A stretch of 35,324 bases of DNA. Origin: Mesaphorura yosii. Taxonomy: Eukaryota; Arthropoda; Collembola; Poduromorpha; Tullbergiidae. How positions within the stretch are numbered: position 1 is the first letter of the stretch; every line of letters begins with the position of its first letter. Below, piece after piece: positions 8,876 through 17,661 of the stretch. The stretch covers positions 1 through 35,324 of the forward strand of contig WIXG01000587.1 of the NCBI GenBank assembly GCA_009869945.1, written 5' to 3'. A model generated the notes under the pieces. The model did not search any database. It saw only the letters and a list, made by a program, of their open reading frames with translations, and had not been told where the DNA came from. Position numbers and translations under genes: made by a program.

Positions 8876-10676
8876 ATGGTTCTCGGCTGCATTTTGTGTG
8901 ATCAGCCACTCGTGACCCGGATTCAACCTGAAGCTCCTTGCAAGTCCAGTCGGCGTGTGTTCGCACGAGAGACGGCAGAAGCCGGTGCTGGAACGTCCAA
9001 GTCGACGAAGGCGAAGCCCAAGGCCAAAGCCAAATCAAGACCGAGTGTCCATGCACAAGGATCAGCTGCTCACCACAGTGACCCATTCTTGCCTTATCAG
9101 CCGTCCGCCACAAGGCTTGGACTCGGATTCGGCCCCGTCGGGAACTGGAACGCGAACGCAGGCGCTGGCGCACGTGCGGGCCCGCCTGCTGCTGTAGTCG
9201 AAGCATTCGGAACACAAGCGCCGTGTTATGTCTGTCCGCCACCTTCTCGAAACGATTATGAAGTCCTCGCCGCCAAATGCGGGCACATGTTTCATCGAAT
9301 ATGCCTCAAGACGTACATTGCGACGCGAAGCAAGTAATCAATCAATCCTTGCAATGGCAGTTTCCTTGATTGGGAATTTGTTCGCACATTTCTTCTTTTC
9401 TTTCTTGCAGTCCCGCAATGGGAAATAAGCGCCCATGCCCGTTCTGTGACAAATTCATTTCGCTCTCGCACTGTGTCCCAATCCAACTCATCGTTCCAGA
9501 GGAGCACCTCATTCTCGACCAGTTGTCGGCCGTCCTCCAGCAAAACGACTCCAATCAGCAGCAGATTGAATATTTGCGCACGGTTGTGAAGGTGGAGAAA
9601 CTCAGAGAACTGGCTGCGATTCAGGACGAGGTCAGGAGCAAGGAACGAGACCTCCAGTTGAAGTGTGCCCAGCTCGACCGCTACCGAACGGCTGCAGCTG
9701 CAGGTGAGGAGGAGTTTCAGCGCCTGCAGCGGGAGCACGACGACGTGGAGAAAGAGACTCAGGCTTTGGCAGCGGAGAATCGTCAGCTCATCGAGTTGAT
9801 TGAGTAAGCCAAAGTCGCCACGTCAGGCACTGATTTAATGCCTGCCCACCCAGTGCTGAATTTTTTATTTACTCCAGGCAAGCAGTCAAGATGAGTGTCG
9901 CTGTCGATGAAGGCGACAATGCCACGGAAAGGGTCGAGGACGTGATGATTAGAAACGCTACGGCGACGCAAAAATCTGAACCGGAGGGAGATCCCGAACT
10001 GTCTGACGCCAATGTGGATCCTCAGCTGCAGCGTTTGCATGCTCCAGGTGCAGTTGTGGCGCCTGATCTTCGATCGCTGGACCACAGTCACGATTTGGAG
10101 GACACAGAATCCGAAACCAAAGCTGAACCTGATGCAGTGCCTTCGTCCGCATTGGAATCGGAACCTTCACTGCCACCGCCAATGGAGTCAACACGAAACG
10201 AACCGCCGTTGCAGTCACGCATCCAGACACCTGAGCCCAGGCTGCCCAGGCCAGAGCTTGAGGTAGAGGTCCCTGAACCGGAAGGCATTCCTGAAGAAGT
10301 CGAGGCCAATGCTTACAGCTGCAAATCAAAGCCAAGGCCGAAGCTAAAGTCAACAATACGGCAGTCAAAGGCGAAGACGAAGAAAGCTCCAGCTCACGCT
10401 CACGCCAGGGGCAATAAATTCGAAAGCGGTGATCACGCCGACGATGGAGAATACGATGCAGACATCGAATCGTCGTCATCGGAGCACGCTGGACCAAGTC
10501 TATGTCCAAAATCAGACTCAGACTTTGGCCCAGAGGTCGAGGCGGGACAAACCGGCACTGTGAGTACGGAGGCAGAAATCAGCAGCAACAGCATAGAGTT
10601 AAACGCGAAGAATTCGTCACTCATGTCAATCTTTTCTTATCTCGAACTGCGTCCATACAAAATTAGAAGAAAGTGA
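8876..10676 (+). CDS. RING-H2 and coiled-coil protein, probable E3 ubiquitin ligase
   Basis: Three exons: 8876-9333, 9411-9803 and 9878-10676 (introns 77 and 74 nt, GTAATC...TTGCAG and GTAAGC...CTCCAG, both phase 2), 549 aa. The first ATG in frame is used. A RING-H2 is formed across the first intron: C117-x2-C120, C135-x-H137-x2-H140-x2-C143, C162-x2-C165 (core motifs CYVC, CGHMFHRIC, CPFC). A coiled coil rich in E/Q/L follows at about 195-283 (EKLRELAAIQDEVRSKERD). The last about 265 residues are disordered and acidic, with a basic K/A/P patch. A basic low-complexity linker precedes the RING, and an isolated CILC pair sits at 5-8. RING plus coiled coil resembles the TRAIP-type layout, but the long N-terminal linker and acidic tail are unlike it. 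E2-dependent ubiquitin transfer is the expected activity; the substrate is unknown. Confidence 0.78.
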
Positions 10677-10816
10677 ATTAATTAAAGTGTCGATTCGATT
10701 AAATCAATTAAACCTAATTGTCCGCTAATCATTCGTCAAGAAGGCCTAAATTAACATAATTAAAGTGAATTTTCCTTATTCGAATCTCCAATGCGCCTGC
10801 ACGTGGAGCATCAGCA

Positions 10817-10822
10817 TATAAA
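10817..10822 (+). promoter_or_regulatory. TATA box of calpain 1
   Basis: TATAAA 56-61 nt upstream of the ATG at 10878, in CAGCATATAAATTAG. The distance implies a very short 5' UTR of about 30 nt. Confidence 0.5.
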
Positions 10823-10877
10823 TTAGTGTGATCGTCCTGAGTTGTCAGTCAATTTGTGTCCAGCTTCTAGCACCAGC

Positions 10878-12957
10878 ATGGCTCCAGGCTACACCGTCGA
10901 CGGCGTGACTGTTTTCTACGCAGGTGATCCACATTCGCCCCTCAAATCCGCGACGGGCAAGCCCGTTCGCATCGACGACATCCGAAAGACCTATAACAAG
11001 AACAACCCTTACGAGGACCCCGACTTCCCTGCTGCATCGAGCTCGATCGGCGCTGTCGGAGGCGACTGGGCGGCGAGTACGGGCAAGGCAGCCAAGTCGT
11101 ACACATGGCTGCGCCCAGCCGACCTCTGCAAGGCTACGGGGATCAAGAAGCCCGCGTTTGCAGTGGCGCAGGACAAACTCGCAAGTACGGAGTTATGTTC
11201 GGAGTACGATTTAAAGCAGGGAGGGCTGGGTGATTGCTGGTACCTCGCCGCGCTGGCGGCGCTGACTAAACGCCCCGACCAGCTGGCATTCGTCGTACCG
11301 GCTGATAATTACCACGGATTTGACGAAGGGAAATACTGCGGCGCCTTCCACTTTCGGTTCTACAGCCTGTACCAATGCAAGTGGGTCGACATCGTTGTCG
11401 ACGACCGTCTCCCCGCCGTCTCGAAGAAGGGCGTCATGACCCCGGCCTTTACGAAGATTACAAGCATCGAAAAGGCGACGGTCGCCGAATTCTGGCCGGC
11501 GCTCATCGAAAAGGCGTATGCAAAGTAAGTGTGTGTTTAAAGCTGTTAGCTGTGACATCCCGCCGCGCCGTGAAACTTTGAGTTTATCCTTGTCTGTCCT
11601 TCAGATTCATCGGGAGCTACGCCAAAATCGAGGGCGGGTTCACGAGCCAGGCGCTGGAGGACTTTACAAATGGTTTCTCGGAGATTGTCGACCTCGTTCA
11701 GCCGATGGAGGCGTACACGAAGCTGCAGGGGCTCAGGTCGGTGACGAAGTACGAGCTTTTCAAAGAGAAGATCGTCAGACTTCAGAAATATCACAACTTT
11801 TGTGGGCTCGACACGTTTGATTTGGAAGGAGCGCAGCGGAATGGCGTGCTGGACGTAAGCAAGGAAAAGTCAAAGATTTGAGCGCTTGCGCTTTTTTTAG
11901 TTTGTACTTGTGGTTTCTGCTTTTGCAGGGTTATTCTGACTACAAGGACAAGGTCGGGGCGGACGGGAAGACGATCCACAAGCTGATGGGCTACAAGTAC
12001 AACCAGGCGAAGGACACGATCGAGAAGGACCCGACCACCACGGGGAAGGGACTCTGTCAGGCTCATGCGTACACGATTCTGAGCGCGGAAGAGTTCAAGA
12101 CGAAGGGCGACGGGAAAGGGACCCGTTTCTTGCTCAAAGTGAAGAACCCCCATGCGACCCACGAATGGGGTGGCGCCTACAGCGATGGCGACGACAAATC
12201 ATGGAGCAAGCTTACAAAAGACGGGCGGTCCAAGGCGGAAGGAGGCAAGGGGCGTCCGTCGAAGGACATGGACGAGGGCATTTTCTGGATCGACCTGCAC
12301 GACGCGCTGAAGTACTTCAGCAACTTCGAGGCGTGCGTCTTCGGGCTGCAGGACGGCACCAAATTCGTGTACGTGCAAAGCGAGTGGCCGGCGGCGCTGC
12401 AGACGCGCGCCACAAAATTTTCCAAGAGCGACCTGCACCACTTTACCGCCTACAAATTCGAGGTCAAGCGGGAGCTGTTGAACATCGACGTCCCGTCCGA
12501 GGACGGGGGCCGGTGCCTGGCGGCGTGGACGATCGTCATGGCCGGCTACTATTCGGGCATGGAGCCGGAGCTCCGCTTTAGCTACTACATGTATCAAGTC
12601 ACAGACGCCGATCTGGCCAGACCGCTGGTGGAGCTTTACAGGAAGAAGCCGTTTGACGTTGGTTCGGGCAACATCGGGCGGGAGGAGGGCAAGTGGGGCG
12701 TGCTGGAGCCGGGGAAGTACCTCATTGTGCCCTTCATCAAGACGGCGCCCAGCGCGGTCAAGTCGATCCCGAAGGAGTTCCTCGGGAAACCGATCCCGTA
12801 CACGCTGCGACTCTTCACGGAGAATGTGACAACGCTGGAGTAAGCGATTAACGATAATTTCGATGTCAACGTCGATTACTAACCAAGATTAATTATTAAC
12901 TGCAGCTAATTTGTACTTTGACTGAATTTCAGACCGATTCCACCACCGAAAGGTTGA
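10878..12957 (+). CDS. Atypical calpain 1 (cysteine protease, no EF-hand domain)
   Basis: Four exons: 10878-11524, 11605-11854, 11929-12839 and 12933-12957 (phases 2, 0, 2; GT-AG), 610 aa. The upstream in-frame start is TTG, so the ATG at 10878 is used. The N-terminal calpain signature YEDPDFPA is followed by the CysPc core, with Q114 and catalytic C120 in QGGLGDCWYLAA, catalytic His345 in CQAHAYTI, and Asn372 in KNPHATHEWGGAYSD. Most calpains have Trp two residues after this Asn; here it is His. The C2-like domain (about 440-605) ends in LEPGKYLIVPF and a TLRLFTEN strand. The last 8 residues (PIPPPKG tail) come from a 25-nt exon. No penta-EF-hand domain follows, so this is a two-domain atypical calpain. 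Calcium-dependent limited proteolysis in the cytosol is the family role. Tandem paralog at 14275. Confidence 0.88.
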
Positions 12958-13334
12958 ACTATTGAACCTACCCGCTTTTTGAGCATGTTCATTTAATTCC
13001 TGTGTTGGCGTTGGCGTGTTCGGAGATGCTGACATGCTTTCTTAAATTCGTGTGCTTAAAAATATATCTGTTCATTGAATTAATCGCGATGAGGTCTGAT
13101 TGCTGTCAATTCTTTGGTATTGAAAGAAATCGCTTGGCATTGAACCAAAATGTGAATCTCGCCGCTGCTGATCACTGATTAGGACTACGTACGTATTTTC
13201 AACATACATAAATCAACCGCAGACTGAAATGACGCCATTCACAAGAAGATAACCTCACCACGAATCGACTCGAGATTCCACGCGATGCGCTGCTTCGTCC
13301 ACTTGCTTTCGTAACACGACTGGGTCTCCCCGAC
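12958..13334. other. Intergenic, no gene seen
   Basis: AT-rich 3' flank of calpain 1; nothing coding recognised before the inverted-repeat region begins. Confidence 0.4.
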
Positions 13335-14179
13335 TGAGTCTCCCGGCGACTCTGTCCCCAGCTGTCAATATAGTCAGTCAACCGTCGCCAATTCACACTG
13401 GCGTCGACAGTGCAGGTCAACTAACAGGCAGGTCCCCGTTTCGGATCTGGGGTAGGAGAGCAGATACTGATAGACGGCTGCCTTGATCGTGCTCGTACAG
13501 CCAAATGCTGATGGTGGGTGTTTGGGGCATTTACGTGTGAAAAGTGCATATTTTGTATACTAAAATCCTTCCTATGTGAAACTGTCCGAGGTCCGAACTA
13601 GGGGGACTTCCCGTTGGTGGACATGCACTGCCGACGGCAATGTGAATTGGCGACGGTTCACTGACTCGATTGACAACTTGGGAGACTCAGTCGCGGGAGA
13701 CTCACAAGGAAACGGCGCCAAGTGCGGGTCGCGCAACCACATGAAACATATTCCATGTTGTAGTACATGGTCTAAGAGGGGTCTGTGCAAATTTTTAGAA
13801 CTGGGAAATGTTACGCTGATTTTTTACCCTCTCCTTGGCGTTACTTCCATATAGCGCAGTGCTCTGAGATAGTGTGTGACAAGTGCATTTTTGACTACAT
13901 TTTTCCTTCGTATTTCATTCAGATTCAACTAGTTAATGAATAATAAATTTTTAGGAGCAAGTTAAGTGCCCTATTGATAAAATTGGGGTTGTTTATGCCG
14001 TCACAAAGCTTGTTTCTTCAAGAAAAAGTGCGCTCCAAGTGAACTTTGAACGGGCGTGAAAAATCAGGGTAACATTTCTCAGTCCTAAAAATTTGCACAG
14101 ACCCCTCTTAGACCATGTACTACAACATGGAATATGTTTCATGTGGTTGCGCGACCCCCACTTGGCGCCGTTTCCTTGT
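13335..14179. repeat. Nested inverted-repeat (foldback or MITE-like) element
   Basis: Two inverted pairs abut. Pair B: 13704-13824 and the reverse complement of 14059-14179 agree over 121 bp with about 4 mismatches, including the palindromic CCATGTTGTAGTACATGG core. Pair A: 13335-13421 (possibly to 13445) is the reverse complement of 13617-13703 at about 80% identity. The order is A', spacer, A-B, spacer, B'. A roughly 40-bp direct repeat (GTGTGAAAAGTGCATATTTT at about 13535 and GTGTGACAAGTGCATTTTTG at about 13874) lies in the two spacers. No transposase ORF is present. It lies wholly between the two calpains. A non-autonomous foldback transposon, or successive MITE insertions, is the simplest reading. 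Confidence 0.7.
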
Positions 14180-14274
14180 CAGTCGGGGAGAGTTAGTCAT
14201 GAAATCACTTGCTTTGGGTCTCAATTCATTCGCAGAAACGCAGAAGAGCACAGAACACAAGCTGCTTGACAATC

Positions 14275-16296
14275 ATGGCGACTGATACGGCGACGAACAC
14301 TCCGAAAATCTACTTGGCGGGCGAGGCCGACTCTCCGCTCCCCTCCGTCACAGGGCGACCAGTGGACATCGTTGAAATCCGGAGCACGCACAACCGCAGC
14401 AATTTGTATGAAGACCCCGACTTTCCCGCAACGGCGGAGTCGATCGGCGCGGTCGGCGGCGACGAGGCTGGGGCAAAGGCAGGAGCAGGCGAAGAATATT
14501 CGTGGCTTCGCCCGCATGCGATCGCGGCTGCGCTCGGGGCAGATCGCCCTCATTTCGCAGTGGTTCAGGACGAGTCGGAGAGCACGAAGCTCTTCTCCGA
14601 GTACGATTTGGCGCAGGGCGCGCTCGGAGACTGCTGGTACATCGCTGCGCTGCAGTCACTCACGGAAAATGAGGAGAGGCTTCGGTTCGTCATCCCGGAA
14701 GACAACATAACGGCGTTCGACGAAGGGGGCTACTGCGGCGCCTTCCACTTTCGGTTCTTCAGCCTGCTGGACGACAAGTGGGTCGACGTCGTTGTCGACG
14801 ATCGGCTTCCGGTGCAGCCGTGGAACGACAGCTGGCGGCTGGCCTTCGCGAAAGCGAGCCCGAAATGGTCGCATGTGAAAGTGGCTGAATTCTGGGGGCC
14901 GTTGATCGAAAAGGCGTACGCGAAGTAAGCGAGCACTTTCAAATCTGCTTCGAACTTGGTGCCTTGCTAAATTCTCGTCACAATTGAAGGTTTATCGGGA
15001 GCTACGCCAAGATTGAAGCGGGCTATAGCAGCCACGCCATAGAAAACTTTACAAATGGCTTCTCGGAGATTATCGACTTTACGAATACCGACACGATCTA
15101 CCGACTCACGTCACAGCGCTCTCTTTCGCTCCACGACATCATGAAGAGGAGGATCCGCAACTTTATAAAGAAGGGCACGTTCATGGGGATTGGGAGCGAC
15201 GACAAGATGACGGCGTACAAGAGCGGGAATCTCGAGGGGTACTCCGAGTACGTCGACACAGTCGCCGACGACGGGACGCTCCGGCACAGCGTGTACGGCT
15301 ATAAGTACGATGCGGGGACGAACAGCATCGTCATAGACCCGAGCACCACGGGGTTGGGGCTTGTTTGCCCCCACGCGTACACGATTATGGACGCCCGCGA
15401 AATTCGAATGAAGAAAGCCGGCGCGGACGCCGACTCGGTCTTTCTACTGAAGCTGCGCAACCCACACGCGACCCACGAGTGGCTTGGCGCGTACGGCGAG
15501 AACGACGACGAAAGCTGGGGCCGGCTGGAGGTCGACCTTCGCGTACGGCGCGAAGACTCGGGCGCCACCTCGCGGGTGGTCGACGACGGAATTTTCTGGA
15601 TGTCGCTGCAGGACGCGCTGAAATACTTCCGGGACCTTGAAATTTGTGCGTACGGGGCGGGAGGGGCGCAGGCGCAGTACGCGCACGTACGCGGAGAATG
15701 GCCCGCCTTCCACCAGCGGGTGCCCATCAGCCTGGATCTGACCGTCAGTCTGCAGTACTGCACTGCGTACAAGTTTGAGATTCGACCCGACGAGCAGCAG
15801 CTGCAGGCCTCAAGGCAGAGCTTCAACGTCCCGCAAGAGTTCAAGGGCAAATGCATGGTGGCGATCACGGTCGTGCTGGGCGGGTACTACTCGGGCATCA
15901 ACCCGCTGCCCCTCTTCAACTACGTGCTTTATAAGGTGACTGAGAAGGATCTTGGCAGGCCGCTCCAGGACGTTTACGGCTCCGCCGACATTGCGGACGC
16001 GGGACCGTTCAACGTTGGCCGCGAAGCGAGTCGCTGGACATTCCTGGACCCAGGAATCTACATCATCGTGCCGTACCTGGTCACGGAACCCGATGAGCAA
16101 GGAAATATTCCGCTGCCCGCAGAAATGATTGGGCGACCAGTGCAGTACGCGATTCGGCTCTTCACGGAGAACGAGACGAAGCTCGAGTAAGTTCGCATGC
16201 ATAAAATTAACGTTCCTGCAAGAAAAAGGGCACGTGGGTTTAATTTGCTCGTTTTACATTTGCAGGCCGATCCCAGGAGTCAACTACGAAGAATAA
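14275..16296 (+). CDS. Atypical calpain 2 (cysteine protease, no EF-hand domain)
   Basis: Three exons: 14275-14924, 14990-16186 and 16266-16296 (both introns phase 2), 625 aa. Triad: C120 in QGALGDCWYIAA (Q114 for the oxyanion hole), H345 in CPHAYTIM, N374 in RNPHATHEWLGAY. As in calpain 1, the residue two after Asn is His rather than Trp. The YEDPDFPA motif, the CysPc fold and a C2-like domain (LDPGIYIIVPY, IRLFTENE) occur in the same order, and the terminal short exon encodes a PIPGVNYEE tail. Compared with calpain 1, the phase-0 intron between VLD and GYSDY is absent here (NLEGYSEY is continuous), so one copy lost it or the other gained it. An AATAAA overlaps the 3' end. The duplicate may have different inputs: its N-terminus and the loop around 255-290 differ most. 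Confidence 0.88.
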
Positions 16297-16297
16297 C

Positions 16298-16303
16298 AAT
16301 AAA
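16298..16303 (+). terminator. Poly(A) signal of calpain 2
   Basis: AATAAA two nucleotides beyond the stop at 16296, giving an unusually short 3' UTR if used. Confidence 0.5.
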
Positions 16304-16463
16304 TCACAAACGAGAGTGGTTTAGCAAAGAATTAAATCTTGTTCGCAAGGAATTCGTACAATCGCAATCTTCGAATTCATTCTCTCGGAAAAAGTTGCAC
16401 TCACGTCCACCCCTTCGTAACGGAATTAATTGGGCTTTTTGGCTTATAATTTCATTATACATT

Positions 16464-16725
16464 TTAGCGAATGGCGATGTCCACACAATTTTTGTAGTAC
16501 TGATCGGATCCCTCTCCAAGCCAGCTCTACTGCAGCACACAACGCGAGCAGGTCAGGCCAGCTGGGAACTGGGGAGTCCCGCCAATGTTTCCGTTGCGCC
16601 CGTGCACGCTGTGGCGCAAAGCCCCATCGCCGTAGCGGAGCGGTTGCGCATCGAAGTAGTCTTCCGACTCCTCCCCCGCCTGCCTTTCTGCGTACCGACA
16701 TGACCTCCCAGCCAAGTTAGTATGG
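16464..16725 (-). pseudogene. AA15 LPMO last-exon remnant with a nonsense codon
   Basis: The minus strand encodes AGEESEDYFDAQPLR, FPAGLTCSRCVLQ, then a TAG at 16529-16527, then SWLGEGSDQYYKNCVDIA and a stop at 16466-16464. This is collinear with the last exon of the intact gene at 24575-24853 (GEESEDCFDAYPLR, LPAGVTCERCVLQWNWFGEGSDQYYKNC). The stop replaces the Trp of CVLQW by a single TGG-to-TAG change, and one conserved Cys is Tyr. The exons with the copper-binding histidines are absent nearby, so it is a dead fragment 8 kb from its relatives. Confidence 0.75.
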
Positions 16726-17629
16726 TAATACCAGTTTAAATGGGATTTAGGTTGGAAACTGAAAGTTATGATATGCGTAAAAAAGTACAAGCCTAACCTA
16801 ACCTACACTATCAGGGTGGAAAGGAATTTGGAGTTCAAAGATTTGTACAAAAAAAAATTGAAATTCTGATTGGCCCGTTCCATTGAGCCGAGTGGCAGTG
16901 GCTTGACACGGAGTCATTGCCGGCCATCGAAATGTTGACCAACCAGAAACCCAGGAACTCAACTCATGAGTCATGGCTTGGGCAAAATGCGAATGCCCGA
17001 GGATACATCTTGCCCATGCATGCGGCGGAGCCAGGAATTCATTCATTTTGAGTGTATTTGATTAGATTCGAATACGTACGACATCTGAGACATGAATCAT
17101 AAATACAGGATCACGAATAATTTCACGATCCGCCAAGTGAATGTGAATTACAATTGTGAACTTCAAATCTGCAGACCAGACCGCACCATAAGGAACAAGA
17201 TCAATGGAAATGGACTAATGAGGACACTGACCTTGAGCAGCTGTGACCTGGGAACGCCATTTTTAATAGAAATTCATAAAGACCGATTGTTATGATTGTG
17301 GTGGCAATGCATTCATTCTTTCATTCCACATGCACAAATTCTGTAGTTTTGAGTTTCGCTTCTGAATGCATCTTGTCTGCCTTGCGAATGCGAGAATGGG
17401 ATTATGCAGCCCATCGTCACTTGCAATGTCGAAGGAAGCAAAAAGTGACTCTGGTGTGGCGTGGCCAGCAGCGTGGTGTAAAGATCAACAGTGATTTCGG
17501 TACGAGTTTGCATTGCATTGTGTGGACGGCATACTCTTCAGTGTTTTTACAACTTGTAATTTGCAATTTCAATTTGCGTACATGGCATTCATGAGATTCG
17601 GTAGTTTGGTTTTCATAAGAGCAAAGCAA
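16726..17629. other. Intergenic, no gene seen
   Basis: About 0.9 kb of AT-rich sequence. Several ORFs of 60-100 codons exist, but none has protein-like composition or splice context. Confidence 0.4.
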
Positions 17630-17635
17630 TTTATT
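17630..17635 (-). terminator. Poly(A) signal of the modular kinase gene
   Basis: AATAAA on the minus strand, about 27 nt beyond the stop at 17662-17664. Confidence 0.6.
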
Positions 17636-17661
17636 GCAAAAATTTGACACGTAGCAGGGGC

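Noticed and set aside
17292..17594. 100-codon ORF in the gap before the kinase gene
   Set aside because: It starts at a non-ATG or weak ATG context, has no homolog-like motif or splice context, and has low-complexity composition.
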